DNA of 64,000 nucleotides. Origin: Streptomyces actinomycinicus. Lineage in GTDB: Bacteria; Actinomycetota; Actinomycetes; Streptomycetales; Streptomycetaceae. The position numbers and the translations under genes are program-made. Positions 7,710 to 15,936 of the stretch are shown here, in pieces. Each line of letters starts with the position of its first letter. Positions within the stretch are counted from its first letter, which is position 1. The notes beneath the pieces were generated by a model. That model was not told the DNA's origin. It made no database searches and saw nothing but the letters and a program-made list of their open reading frames with translations. The stretch lies in contig NZ_JAERRK010000025.1 of NCBI RefSeq assembly GCF_016741775.1, positions 81,519 through 145,518 of the forward strand, written 5' to 3'.

Positions 7710-8351
7710 GTGACGATCAACACGACGGCACCCAACCCGACCGATCAGAACCCGGCCAACTGGCTGGACGCCATCCGCAACCGCCGCAACGCCGCCTCCC
7801 CCGGCACCTGGACGGTCCAGGCCGCCACCCTCAACGGCCACGTCCTCACCCGCTGCGTCGGCACCAACGACCTGGCCAGCGACGACGACTGCATCGCCGA
7901 ACTCGACGTACGCGAAGACGGCAGCGACGCCGCGAACGCCGACTTCATCGCCCACGCCCCCACCGACATCGACCAGCTGCTCGCGCACATCGACCAGCTC
8001 ACCCACCGCCTGGCCGCCGCCGAGGCCGCCTTCCCCGGCATCACCCACCTGGTCCCCGGCCAGCCGGTCGAGCTGACGATCTACCGCACCGAGCACGACA
8101 CCATCCCCTGCGGCCTGTTCACCAACCGCGCCGCAGCCCGCGCCTGCGGATCGGACCTCAGCACCCGCGACGACGACCGCATCGAGGTCACCCACGCGTG
8201 GATCCCCGAGCACGGAGGCGACGACGCCGCCGAGGACCTGTCGCTGTTCGGGCCCGGCGGCGAGGACGACGAGACCATCACCAACTACTCGATCGTCCCG
8301 CTGACCCTGCACGCCGCGTACGACCCGCAGAGCTGGGAGGACGAGTCGTGA
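7710..8351 (+). CDS. Hypothetical 213-aa acidic protein (Ea22-like N-terminal part)
   Basis: GTG start after GGAG. Residues 15-95 follow the common phage/plasmid Ea22-like layout: SPGTWTVQ, then DLASDDDCIAEL, then ADFIAHAPTDIDQLLAHIDQL, which reads as a short beta-rich domain plus a helix. The second half (about 105-213) is acidic with VELTIYRTEHD and no recognised motif. The stop overlaps the next start in GTGA, so the two genes are translationally coupled. Confidence 0.65.
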   Translation: MTINTTAPNPTDQNPANWLDAIRNRRNAASPGTWTVQAATLNGHVLTRCVGTNDLASDDDCIAELDVREDGSDAANADFIAHAPTDIDQLLAHIDQLTHRLAAAEAAFPGITHLVPGQPVELTIYRTEHDTIPCGLFTNRAAARACGSDLSTRDDDRIEVTHAWIPEHGGDDAAEDLSLFGPGGEDDETITNYSIVPLTLHAAYDPQSWEDES

Positions 8352-8623
8352 CCGGCCGCACGCAGATGTGGGAAGTCGACGTCCCCATCTGCCACCCCGA
8401 CGACCAGCGCACCGGAATCCACGTCTTCACCGGCCTGGCCAGCGACAAGAACGCGGCTTTCGCCTCCGCCCGGCGCGTCGTCGACGAGGCCCTCGAGCAC
8501 CTGCAGAACGGACGCGAGATCCCCGTTCCCGACCACGCCCGGATCGACTGGGCCGCCCGCGGCCTGCGCCCCGGCTGGGAGCTGCGCTGGGAGCGCGCCA
8601 AGGCCCACCAGATCACCCTTTGA
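8348..8623 (+). CDS. Hypothetical 91-aa protein coupled to the 213-aa gene
   Basis: GTG start overlapping the previous stop by 4 bases. The protein has a beta-alpha pattern (WEVDVPICHP, GIHVFTGLASDKNAAFASARRVVDEAL) and a Trp-rich C-terminus. No family is recognised. A perfect 13-bp hairpin follows the stop. Confidence 0.65.
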   Translation: MTGRTQMWEVDVPICHPDDQRTGIHVFTGLASDKNAAFASARRVVDEALEHLQNGREIPVPDHARIDWAARGLRPGWELRWERAKAHQITL

Positions 8624-8629
8624 ATCCGC

Positions 8630-8674
8630 CCCGGGACGGCCGTCAAGGCCTGGAAAACCGCCGGCCGTCCCGGG
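8630..8674 (+). promoter_or_regulatory. 13-bp hairpin with a loop unlike class 1
   Basis: The arms CCCGGGACGGCCG (8630-8642) and CGGCCGTCCCGGG (8662-8674) pair perfectly. The loop TCAAGGCCTGGAAAACCGC does not match the class 1 loop, although position and arm style are similar. It may be a terminator or a related leader of different specificity. Confidence 0.6.
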
Positions 8675-8714
8675 CCCCCTTCACCCGCGCAAGCGAGAAA
8701 GAGAGAGCACCATC

Positions 8715-8987
8715 ATGCACGCTCGCACCAGCGTCACGCGCACCCCGGCCAGAAGGACCGCCGCCGAGATCATGCGCCAGATCGCCGCGCGCTCGCCCCG
8801 CCTGGGCCGCACCCCGGAATCCGTCTGCACCCGCCAGCAGTGCCACGTCGCCTGGCGCGGCGAGGAAAACGACTGCTGGCACTGCGGCCTGCCCGCCACT
8901 GCCACCTACCGGCGGCGCGGATCCGCCCTGCAGAGGCTGCTCGCCCAGGTCGACGCCGGCACAGCCCGGAAGGCGGTCGCGGCATGA
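8715..8987 (+). CDS. Small zinc-finger protein, 90 aa
   Basis: ATG start after a GAGAGAG ribosome site. An Arg/Thr-rich N-terminus precedes CTRQQC and CWHC (about 38-58), a four-Cys zinc ribbon typical of small plasmid and phage proteins. The stop overlaps the next start as ATGA. Nucleic-acid binding is plausible but not shown. Confidence 0.65.
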   Translation: MHARTSVTRTPARRTAAEIMRQIAARSPRLGRTPESVCTRQQCHVAWRGEENDCWHCGLPATATYRRRGSALQRLLAQVDAGTARKAVAA

Positions 8988-9496
8988 GCACTCTCGCCTT
9001 CCTCAACCAGCTCGTCGGCAGCCAGGTCCTGGGCGACCACCTCACCGCCTGGGTCAACCACCTCGTCGACAACGAGGAATTCGCCCGCGCTGACGCCTAC
9101 CGCTGCATCACCGACTGGGCCGACGAGGGCGACCCGAGCATCATCGCCTCCACCGGCCAGACGTGGGTACGCCGCGACGACGTCGACCCCGCCGACGCAC
9201 CCGTCCGCCGCCTGCACGTCGTGGAACGCGCTGACGACGGCGTCTTCCTCATCTACTACCCCCACGACATCGACACCGGCTTCGACGTCGACGACCACGG
9301 GGACCAAAGCCTCCTGCTCGAGCCGGACCGCGACCTCAATCGCTACCAGCTCGCCCACCACCTGCCGCCCTCCCACGACCTGCCGCGCGGCGCCGACTTC
9401 CCGGTGGAACTGCTGCACCTGTACCGGCTCGAGGCCTGGTTCCCGCCCGAGTTCTTCCTCCCCGGCTGCACACCGAAGGAGGCGAACACGCCGTGA
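8984..9496 (+). CDS. Hypothetical 170-aa acidic protein
   Basis: ATG start within the ATGA overlap with the zinc-finger gene. The protein is rich in Asp and Trp, with LVGSQVLGDHLTAWVNHLV at the N-terminus and VFLIYYPHDIDTGFDVDDHGD in the middle. No motif is recognised. The next gene starts at its stop in a GTGA overlap, continuing a chain of coupled genes from 8715 to 11031. Confidence 0.65.
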   Translation: MSTLAFLNQLVGSQVLGDHLTAWVNHLVDNEEFARADAYRCITDWADEGDPSIIASTGQTWVRRDDVDPADAPVRRLHVVERADDGVFLIYYPHDIDTGFDVDDHGDQSLLLEPDRDLNRYQLAHHLPPSHDLPRGADFPVELLHLYRLEAWFPPEFFLPGCTPKEANTP

Positions 9497-9708
9497 CCGC
9501 CGCCATCCGTACGACCCGCGCCGCGGGCTGCACCCAGTGCGCCGGCCGCGACGCCGAAATCCTCGAGGTCGTCTCCGGCAGCCGCCTCGACAACGACCGC
9601 GTCGCCGACCGACTGGCCCGCGAACTCGGCAACGGTGCCCACACCCACGCCGCCCTCAACACCGACATGCACGTCGTCCGATCCCTCACCAGGGAGAACG
9701 CGTCATGA
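9493..9708 (+). CDS. Hypothetical 71-aa protein
   Basis: GTG start overlapping the preceding stop by 4 bases. A CTQC pair near residue 14 and an amphipathic C-terminal half (NDRVADRLARELGN) are visible. It is not recognised. The stop overlaps the next ATG by 4 bases. Confidence 0.6.
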   Translation: MTAAIRTTRAAGCTQCAGRDAEILEVVSGSRLDNDRVADRLARELGNGAHTHAALNTDMHVVRSLTRENAS

Positions 9709-10016
9709 CCACGGCCACCCGACTCACCAGCCGCGACTCCTACATCACCGTCCGGACCGACCGCACCACCGAGCGGGGCGTTGACCTTCTCGCCGTCGAG
9801 AGGGCGGTCAACGGAGAACTGCCCGAGAGCATGACCGACGCCGAACTGGCCTACGCCGCCCGCGTGCTGAGCGAGCACAACGTCTCACGCGACGAGTCCG
9901 CGCGCCGCCTGAGCCTGTCGGACTACGTCCTGCGCAAGTGCCAGGACAGCGGGTGGAAGCCCGACACCATCACCAGCTGGCGCGAGAACTCGCAGAAGAA
10001 GGCGGTCGCGGCATGA
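9705..10016 (+). CDS. Hypothetical 103-aa protein, HTH-like
   Basis: ATG start in an ATGA overlap, with AGGGAG upstream. The segment MTDAELAYAARVLSEHNVSRDESARRLSLSDYVLRK (split as TDAELAYAARVLSEHNVSRD and ESARRLSLSDYVLRK, about 43-80) has the rhythm of a helix-turn-helix with repeated helix-turn units. A DNA-binding role is possible. It is coupled to the WhiB-like gene by a 4-base overlap. Confidence 0.6.
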   Translation: MTTATRLTSRDSYITVRTDRTTERGVDLLAVERAVNGELPESMTDAELAYAARVLSEHNVSRDESARRLSLSDYVLRKCQDSGWKPDTITSWRENSQKKAVAA

Positions 10017-10294
10017 CCGGCCGTCTCGCTCCGTTCCCCCGCTTCACCGGCGCCGAGCCGTGCCAGGACCCCGACTACGACCCGGACCTGTGGAGCAGCA
10101 GCGACCCCGTCGACCGGGCCACCGCCCAACTGGCCTGCCTCAGCGGCTGCCCCGTCCGCGAGAAATGCCTGGCCTGGGCGATCGACCACCCCACCGAGGC
10201 CGGCGACGACATCTGGGCGGGCACCACGAAGGCCCGGCGCACCACGCTGCGCCGTGAATTCTCGACCACCGCGACGAGGAGGAAGTCGGCATGA
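10013..10294 (+). CDS. WhiB-like (Wbl) iron-sulfur regulatory protein
   Basis: 93 residues. Cysteines at 17, 42, 46 and 52 (EPCQDPD, then CLSGCPVREKC) fit the four-Cys Wbl cluster that binds [4Fe-4S], and the conserved turn is DDIWAGTT rather than GVWGG. The middle pair is spaced Cx3C, one residue longer than the usual Cx2C. A basic C-terminus (RRTTLRREF) would contact DNA. Wbl proteins bind the sigma factor HrdB and act as redox-sensitive regulators; actinophages and plasmids often carry one to reprogram the host. It is coupled on both sides by 4-base overlaps. Confidence 0.85.
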   Translation: MTGRLAPFPRFTGAEPCQDPDYDPDLWSSSDPVDRATAQLACLSGCPVREKCLAWAIDHPTEAGDDIWAGTTKARRTTLRREFSTTATRRKSA

Positions 10295-11031
10295 GTCCCC
10301 GCGACACCGCCCTGCTCATGCTCAAGGGCCGCCGCGCTCCCGGCGAGATCCAGCGCGCGACCGGCATGAGCACCGGCCAGATCGCCGCCCTCGCCGAAGT
10401 CCAGGGCCTGTCCCAGACCGCGGCACGCTCCGGCGGCTTCCTCACCGGCATCGACCCGACGCTCATCCGTGGCCTGGCCGCGCTGATGTGGGCCGAGCAG
10501 AACGCCGGCCACCAACGCGTGCGACGGCAGGCCGCCCGGGTGCGGGAACTGCTCGGTGAACTCGCCGGCTACCAGAGCCGCATGATCGCCGAAAACGGCA
10601 TCCGTAGCGAGCTCACCGAGATCAACCGGAAGCTGAACACGGCGCAGTCCAAGCTCAGCCGTCTCGGCGCCAGCACCGCCTTGCTCATCCGGGACTGGGC
10701 CGAGAAGCAGGGCATGACGGTCAGCCCGAGCGGTGTGCTGTCCGCCGACGTCATCGACGCCTTCGAGTACAACCACCAGCACACCAACCAGCTCGACCAG
10801 CGCCGCGCCATCACCGCGGCCCGCCTCCAGCGCGAGATCGCAAGCCTCAAGCGCAGCCGGACCGCCGCCCGCCGCCGACTGGACAGCCTGACCAACCCGC
10901 CCGCCGCCGAGGTACGGGCCTGGGCCCAGCAGCAGGGCCTGGCCGTATCCGTCGCCGGCCAGATGCCCGCCTACCTGATCGAGGCCTACAAGGACCACCA
11001 GGCCAAAGCCATGTCCGAGCAGGCCGGATAA
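10291..11031 (+). CDS. Coiled-coil protein with two Lsr2-like C-terminal domains
   Basis: 246 residues, ATG overlapping the wbl stop. Residues 1-45 look like a helix-turn-helix (GEIQRATGMSTGQIAALAEV). A long charged coiled coil (about 75-125) precedes LIRDWAEKQGMTVSPSG (about 130-155). After a second coil comes EVRAWAQQQGLAVSVAG (about 208-232). Both follow the Lsr2 DNA-binding pattern R-x-W-A-x(3)-G-x-x-V-(x)n-A-Y/F. Lsr2 is an actinobacterial xenogeneic silencer. In both copies the minor-groove RGR is replaced (SGV and GQM), so AT-rich DNA binding may be lost or changed. Confidence 0.75.
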   Translation: MSPRDTALLMLKGRRAPGEIQRATGMSTGQIAALAEVQGLSQTAARSGGFLTGIDPTLIRGLAALMWAEQNAGHQRVRRQAARVRELLGELAGYQSRMIAENGIRSELTEINRKLNTAQSKLSRLGASTALLIRDWAEKQGMTVSPSGVLSADVIDAFEYNHQHTNQLDQRRAITAARLQREIASLKRSRTAARRRLDSLTNPPAAEVRAWAQQQGLAVSVAGQMPAYLIEAYKDHQAKAMSEQAG

Positions 11032-11034
11032 GCG

Positions 11035-11523
11035 ATGGCCGTCTTAACACTGGCCTACCGCCGCACCGAGCGGGTCACCGGTACGGGACGCGTCACGCTC
11101 TCCCGCACCGGCGGCGGCGCCGACTTCGGCGCGTACGCCCTCCTCTACACCACCCGGCCCGTCGACGGGGAAGTGGAGGCCATCATCGCCGCCACCCGCC
11201 CCGAGGACACCGACCCGGCCTGGAATCTCGCCGAGCCGCACCGCTACGGGCCGAGGACCAGCGAAACCCGCCCGCTGATGGCATGGGCGGCCGCCCTGAA
11301 CGAAGCCAAAGCCAACGACCGCGGCAACGCCTACGCCGACCGGCTGGCCAAAGCACTGCTCACCACCGCGTGGAGCACGCGCATGGTCCCCCCGCCCGGC
11401 ACGGTCGACCTGCCGCTGGCCGCATGGGAGATCGAGACCCAGCACGTGGTCCCGCTCTGGCACGCCGGACACACCGCCGTCCGCATCGGCCGCCTGATCA
11501 CCGTCACGGCCAAAGAGACCTAG
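11035..11523 (+). CDS. Hypothetical 162-aa protein
   Basis: ATG start 3 bases after the Lsr2-like gene, so co-transcribed and probably coupled. The N-terminal half is beta-rich (LTLAYRRTERVTGTGRVTLSR); the middle is helical, with MAWAAALNEAKANDRGNAYADRLAKALL. It is not recognised. A GC-rich hairpin (11535-11576) follows. Confidence 0.6.
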   Translation: MAVLTLAYRRTERVTGTGRVTLSRTGGGADFGAYALLYTTRPVDGEVEAIIAATRPEDTDPAWNLAEPHRYGPRTSETRPLMAWAAALNEAKANDRGNAYADRLAKALLTTAWSTRMVPPPGTVDLPLAAWEIETQHVVPLWHAGHTAVRIGRLITVTAKET

Positions 11524-11534
11524 CCCCCTGACCA

Positions 11535-11576
11535 CCGGCCCCCGCCCGGATGCCCTAAATCCCGGGCCGGGGCCGG
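11535..11576 (+). terminator. GC hairpin after the Wbl/Lsr2-like gene chain
   Basis: CCGGCCCC (11535-11542) pairs with GGGGCCGG (11569-11576), with further partial pairing inside. It closes the coupled gene chain and stands just before the Gp37/Gp68 gene, consistent with a terminator or attenuator. Confidence 0.5.
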
Positions 11577-11613
11577 CCAAAGCCAGTCCCTACTACTGCA
11601 GGAGAGAACCGCT

Positions 11614-12765
11614 TTGAGTACCACCCGCATCGAGTGGGCCACCCACGTCTGGAACCCGATCTCCGGATGCGACCGCGTGTCCGACGGCTGCACGAACTGC
11701 TACGCCGCCGTGTTCGCCCGCCGGCACCGCGCCATGGCCACCCGCGGCTACCAACGCGATGGCCGCCCGGAGACCTCCGGACCCGGCTTCGGTGTCTCCC
11801 TTCACGACTGGGCCCTCACCGATCCGCTGCGCTGGCGCACCCGGCGCGAACGCATCTTCGTCAACTCCATGAGCGACGCCTGGCACCCGGAGGTGCCGGA
11901 CGAATACCTGGCCGCCCGGTGGACCGTCATGTACTGGACCGGCGCCGACGTCCGCGGCCGCTACGCCCACCACCCCGTCCAGACCTACCTCCTCCTCACC
12001 AAGCGGCCCCCCAGGATGCGGGCCTGGCTGAAGAAGTGGGCCGACCGCGACACCCGCATCGAGCTGATCAAGGCCGCTGCCGCCCGCGGCTGGTGCGACC
12101 AGGAAGACATCGACAACGCCCCCTTCATGCCCGACCGCCTGGCCTCCGTATGGCTCGGCGTGTCCGTGGAGGACCAGGACACCGCGAACACGCGGATACC
12201 GCAGCTGATGCAGACCCCCGCCGCCGTACGGTTCGTCTCCGCCGAACCCCTCCTCGGCCCCGTCGACCTCACCCGCTGGTTGCGCCCCGTCCCCGACTGC
12301 GGGCACGCCGGCGCCGACGACGGCTGCTGCACCCACCCCGGAAACCCGACCCCCGAATGCCACCGAGGGGTGCGCTGCCCCCTCACCGCGGGCGGCCGGT
12401 GGCAGGGCCTGGACTGGGTCATCGCCGGAGGCGAAAGCGGCCCCGGCGCCCGCCCCATGCACCCCCGCTGGGTCAGCGACCTGCGCGTCGCCTGCGAGAT
12501 CGCCCAGGTCCCCTACTTCTTCAAGCAATGGGGGGAGTGGGCACCGTACGACCCCGCCGCCACCGGACGCGCAGGCGTCGTCCACGTCGAACCCCAGGGC
12601 GGCATCCACGGCTCGGCTGCCGGCGACACGCCGCCCGCCGGATCGGCACGCATGGCCCGGTACGGCAAGAAGCGCGCAGGCCACCTCCTCGACGGCGAGC
12701 ACTACCAGCAGCTCCCCGGCCACTACGACGACCACGACACCCCCAGCGCCCTCGCGATCCACTGA
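11614..12765 (+). CDS. Phage Gp37/Gp68 family protein (DUF5131)
   Basis: TTG start chosen because GGAGAG lies 8 bases upstream; 383 residues. The N-terminal signature IEWATHVWNPISGC, CTNCYA, IFVNSMSDAWH, the central LLLTKRP and the C-terminal VIAGGESGPGARP and YFFKQWGEW are diagnostic of this family, found in mycobacteriophages, prophages and plasmids. The Cys pattern CDRVSDGCTNCYA resembles a radical-SAM-type cluster site, but the activity is not established. A His/Cys-rich insertion (about 228-255) may bind zinc. Confidence 0.85.
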   Translation: MSTTRIEWATHVWNPISGCDRVSDGCTNCYAAVFARRHRAMATRGYQRDGRPETSGPGFGVSLHDWALTDPLRWRTRRERIFVNSMSDAWHPEVPDEYLAARWTVMYWTGADVRGRYAHHPVQTYLLLTKRPPRMRAWLKKWADRDTRIELIKAAAARGWCDQEDIDNAPFMPDRLASVWLGVSVEDQDTANTRIPQLMQTPAAVRFVSAEPLLGPVDLTRWLRPVPDCGHAGADDGCCTHPGNPTPECHRGVRCPLTAGGRWQGLDWVIAGGESGPGARPMHPRWVSDLRVACEIAQVPYFFKQWGEWAPYDPAATGRAGVVHVEPQGGIHGSAAGDTPPAGSARMARYGKKRAGHLLDGEHYQQLPGHYDDHDTPSALAIH

Positions 12766-12793
12766 ACCGCCCACCCGGACGAGGAAGTTACGG

Positions 12794-13648
12794 ATGACCA
12801 CCAGCCCACCAGCCGCCGAGCACGGCCAGCGCCTGCTCGAGCAACTGGAGAGGTTCACCACCCGCGACGACAGCCAGGCCGCCGTCGGCCGGCGCCTGCT
12901 CGCCGACCACCCGGACCTACCGTTGTGCGGATTCGCGATCTCCCACAGCATCGAGCCCGAGCCGGGCAAACCTGAGCACTCCCTGATCCTGCGGGTCGGC
13001 GAGCACAACACCGACGCGATCGCCGCATGGGCGAAGGCCCTCGGCGCTGAGCTGGTCGTCGACGGCGCCCGCCACCGCCTGACCACGGTCCTGGACGGCA
13101 TCGGGATCTGGGCTTCGGCCACGATCCCCGAAGACGAATACGACATGGACGGGGCCGTCTTCACCCCCACCGGCGACGACGTCAGCGGCACCTACCGGGG
13201 CCTGCTCGTCACCGAAATCGGGGAAGACGGCGACCTGCTCATCATCGGCCACCCGCCCGTCCGGGACGTCCTGGCCGCCACGAGCTCCTACTACCGGCAC
13301 ATTTGCGGCCAGCGCCTGCGCCCGTTCGACGGCCGCGACCTCGCCGACAGCGTCGCCCGCCGCTGGGGCCGCTTCATCGCCTACCCCACCCGCCGCGAAT
13401 GGCAGATCCGCGACGCGTCGGACGACACTCCCGGCGCCCTCCCCATCACCTGGATGTGCGCCCAGGACGGCGACACCCAGGACATCGGCGACGTCGAACA
13501 CTGCCCGACGTGCGGGCGCCCCAGCCGCGGCCTGGCCTACGACCCCGTGAACGGGCAGCGCGTCCACCTCTGCCCCTCACCCACTTGCCGGCACCAGTGG
13601 CCGGTCGCCGAGTCCTCGTCCCCGACCAGCATGAAAGAGCACGCCTGA
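12794..13648 (+). CDS. Hypothetical 284-aa protein with C-terminal zinc ribbon
   Basis: ATG start after GAGGAAG. Residues 1-170 form an uncharacterised beta-rich domain. A C-terminal CPTC (about 237-240) and HLCPSPTCRHQW (about 260-271) make a zinc ribbon. Its final base overlaps the next ATG (TGATG), so the two genes are coupled. No family is recognised. Confidence 0.65.
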   Translation: MTTSPPAAEHGQRLLEQLERFTTRDDSQAAVGRRLLADHPDLPLCGFAISHSIEPEPGKPEHSLILRVGEHNTDAIAAWAKALGAELVVDGARHRLTTVLDGIGIWASATIPEDEYDMDGAVFTPTGDDVSGTYRGLLVTEIGEDGDLLIIGHPPVRDVLAATSSYYRHICGQRLRPFDGRDLADSVARRWGRFIAYPTRREWQIRDASDDTPGALPITWMCAQDGDTQDIGDVEHCPTCGRPSRGLAYDPVNGQRVHLCPSPTCRHQWPVAESSSPTSMKEHA

Positions 13649-13887
13649 TGCGGTACGTCGCCACGATTCAGCCTGTCCACCCCGACAACACGGTGTGCAA
13701 GCACCCAGTGACGGACACCGGCGCGCCGAAGGACCACACGTCAACCTGCAGCGGCCGGTCCGGCTACATCGCCCGCTGCAGCGGCTGCAGCTGGCGCCGC
13801 ACGAGCAAGACCGAAGCCCAGCTGGAGGACCTCGGCGACTCGCACCTGCGCAGCCACCTCCGCACCGCCGCCCTCGCCACCAGCTGA
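13648..13887 (+). CDS. Small Cys-rich protein, 79 aa
   Basis: The ATG overlaps the preceding stop as TGATG. Cysteines and His in VCKHP, STCSGRSGY and ARCSGCSWR suggest a zinc-binding fold; the remainder is a helix EAQLEDLGDSHLRSHL. Proteins of this shape are common in Streptomyces plasmid arrays. Function is unknown. Confidence 0.6.
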   Translation: MRYVATIQPVHPDNTVCKHPVTDTGAPKDHTSTCSGRSGYIARCSGCSWRRTSKTEAQLEDLGDSHLRSHLRTAALATS

Positions 13888-13892
13888 CACTC

Positions 13893-13923
13893 TGCGGCGG
13901 CCCTCACCGGCCCGGCCGCCGCA
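13893..13923 (+). terminator. 10-bp hairpin between small genes
   Basis: TGCGGCGGCC (13893-13902) pairs perfectly with GGCCGCCGCA (13914-13923) around an 11-base loop. It lies between the Cys-rich gene and the 83-aa gene, 17 bases before the latter's start. Confidence 0.5.
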
Positions 13924-13939
13924 TCCGGAGGACTTTCAG

Positions 13940-14191
13940 ATGACCGGAATCACCGGCCGCACCTACCTCGAACGCGGCAGCCCCGTCACCGTGCTCACCG
14001 CCTACAACGCCCGCCGCACGCCGGACATCACCGCCCCCTGGCTGCACTTTTCCTGGCCCGGGCGTCGCCCGGCCGCAGGCCCCCGCAACGTCGCCATCCG
14101 CCGCGCCGACGGATCCACCACCGTCCGCCCCTTCCGTGGCCTGACCCGACCCGATCGCCACGACAGCGCCCCCAAGGAGGAACACCGATGA
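13940..14191 (+). CDS. Hypothetical 83-aa protein
   Basis: ATG start with GGAGGA 7 bases upstream. The protein is beta-rich at first (GRTYLERGSPVTVLTAYNAR), followed by a basic Pro/Arg segment with a PRNVAIRRADGSTTVRPFRG motif, a pattern seen in many short Streptomyces plasmid proteins. The stop overlaps the next ATG (ATGA). Confidence 0.6.
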   Translation: MTGITGRTYLERGSPVTVLTAYNARRTPDITAPWLHFSWPGRRPAAGPRNVAIRRADGSTTVRPFRGLTRPDRHDSAPKEEHR

Positions 14192-14763
14192 CCGATCCCA
14201 GCACCGACACCGACGCCCCGCCCGCCGTTCCGGCCTGGCTCGCTGCCGCCGAAGCCGCCTACCAGGAACAGCACATCGACACCCTGGCCCAGGGACTGCT
14301 GCGGGCACGGCGCCACGCCGATCTGATTAACGCCCGCCTCGCCGAGCTCGGCATCGAGCCGATCGAAGCCGCCGGCGTCGACGACCGCGGCAACCTCAAG
14401 CCCGCCCGGCTCACCGAGCCCGCGTTCGAGCCGCACGCCTACTACGAAGTGCGCGCGGCCTGGAGCGAGGACGACAAGGAAGTCGAGCTGCACACCGCCG
14501 ACTGGGAAGAGGACAGCCCGACCTTCGGTCGCGTGTGCCTGCTGAACTCGATCGCCGACGTCGCCGCCGCACGCCGCGAGTGGCCCAAGTTGCCCGCCCC
14601 CAGGCGCGACTACGGCCTCGAGGCTGTCCGCGCGATGGACAGCCTCAACCCCGACCACCTCAACAAGGCCGAGGCCGAAGCGATCGCGACTGCCATCAAC
14701 GGCACCACCGCGGCGCTGCTCCACCTCGCCGACGTCATCGCCCGCACCAATTCCACCGTCTGA
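14188..14763 (+). CDS. Hypothetical 191-aa protein upstream of dnaN
   Basis: ATG with a strong AAGGAGG 9 bases upstream, inside the coding end of the previous gene. Helical N-terminus (AWLAAAEAAYQEQHIDTLAQ), a beta-rich centre (HAYYEVRAAWSEDDKEVELHTADW) and a helical C-terminus are visible. It has no recognised domain. It ends 12 bases before dnaN and is probably co-transcribed with it. Confidence 0.65.
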   Translation: MTDPSTDTDAPPAVPAWLAAAEAAYQEQHIDTLAQGLLRARRHADLINARLAELGIEPIEAAGVDDRGNLKPARLTEPAFEPHAYYEVRAAWSEDDKEVELHTADWEEDSPTFGRVCLLNSIADVAAARREWPKLPAPRRDYGLEAVRAMDSLNPDHLNKAEAEAIATAINGTTAALLHLADVIARTNSTV

Positions 14764-14775
14764 ACGGAGAAGCTG

Positions 14776-15930
14776 ATGAAGCTCAGCATTGCCCACGGCG
14801 ACCTTGCCGCCGCCGTCGCCGACACCGCCCGGGCCCTACCCGCCAGGCCGCCCGCCCCGGTCCTTGCCGCCCTGAAGCTCGCCGCAGCCGACGGCACGCT
14901 CACCGTGTCCGGCTTCGACTACGAGGTCTCCGGCGAGGCCACCGCGAAGGCCGACGTCACCGAGCCCGGCACCGTCCTGGTCTCCGGCCGCCTTCTCGCC
15001 GACATCACCCGCGTCCTCAAGCCCAAGCAGCCGATCCGCCTGACCCTCGACGGCGCCCGCGTGAACATCACCTCCGGCGCCACCCGCTACACCCTGCACA
15101 CCCTGCCCCTTGGGGAGTACCCGGCCCTGCCCGCGACGGAAGAGCCGACCGGCAGTGTCTTGGGCGCCGACCTCGCCGAAGCCGTCGCCCAGGTCGCGAC
15201 CGCCGCCGGCCGCGACGACACACTGCCCGTCCTGACCGGCATCCAGCTCGAGCTCACCGGCGGCAAGCTCACCCTCGCCGCCACCGACCGTTACCGCTTC
15301 GCCGTGCGCACCGTCGACTGGGCCGCCATCGACACATCCGTGGAAGAGGCCACAGCGCTGCTGCCCGCGAAGTCCCTGACCGACACCGTCAAGATGCTCG
15401 CCGGCGCCGACCGCATCCACATCACCCTCCCCGGCCAGGCCGGCGTGCTGGGCCTGGCCGATCCGGCCCGCTCCACCACCGCCCGGACCATCGACGGCCA
15501 GCTGCCCCAGTACGGCAAGCTGTGGCCCACCCTCGACAGCATCAACGCGACCGTCATCGTCGACAGCGCCGAGCTGGCCGCCGCCATCAAACGAGTGGCC
15601 CTGGTCGCCGAGGGCAACAAGCCTCTCCAGCTCACCCTCCAGGACGGCGCCCTGTCCCTGCACGCTGGCACCTCCGACGACGCCCAGGCCGTCGACACCC
15701 TCGACGCCGAATACGACAGCGGCGCCCACGACTTCACCATCGCCTTCAACCCCACCTTCCTGCTGGACGGCATCACCGCCCTCGCCGCGCCCAAGACCGT
15801 GCTGTGGATGACCGAGCGGACCAAGCCCGCCGTCCTCACCGGCGCCGACGCCGCCGCCAAGCTCGGCGAGCTCGAGTTCGGAGGCGACGCCCTGCAGTAC
15901 CTGCTGATGCCCATCCGGCTCAGCGCCTGA
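14776..15930 (+). CDS. dnaN: DNA polymerase III beta subunit (sliding clamp)
   Basis: ATG start after GGAG; 384 residues, the usual clamp length. Three repeated domains are discernible: residues 1-115 (MKLSIAHGDLAAAVADTARALP), 120-245 (LPVLTGIQLELTGGKLTLAATDRYRFAVRTV, a hallmark region, here split around LTLAATDRYRFAV) and 250-384 ending YLLMPIRL, the conserved C-terminal cleft strand. The clamp dimer encircles DNA and tethers polymerases. The host chromosome must have its own dnaN, so this is an accessory copy that may serve the DnaE2-like polymerase at 41.4 kb. The class 1 hairpin copy 6 follows its stop. Confidence 0.93.
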   Translation: MKLSIAHGDLAAAVADTARALPARPPAPVLAALKLAAADGTLTVSGFDYEVSGEATAKADVTEPGTVLVSGRLLADITRVLKPKQPIRLTLDGARVNITSGATRYTLHTLPLGEYPALPATEEPTGSVLGADLAEAVAQVATAAGRDDTLPVLTGIQLELTGGKLTLAATDRYRFAVRTVDWAAIDTSVEEATALLPAKSLTDTVKMLAGADRIHITLPGQAGVLGLADPARSTTARTIDGQLPQYGKLWPTLDSINATVIVDSAELAAAIKRVALVAEGNKPLQLTLQDGALSLHAGTSDDAQAVDTLDAEYDSGAHDFTIAFNPTFLLDGITALAAPKTVLWMTERTKPAVLTGADAAAKLGELEFGGDALQYLLMPIRLSA

Positions 15931-15936
15931 CCCCGC

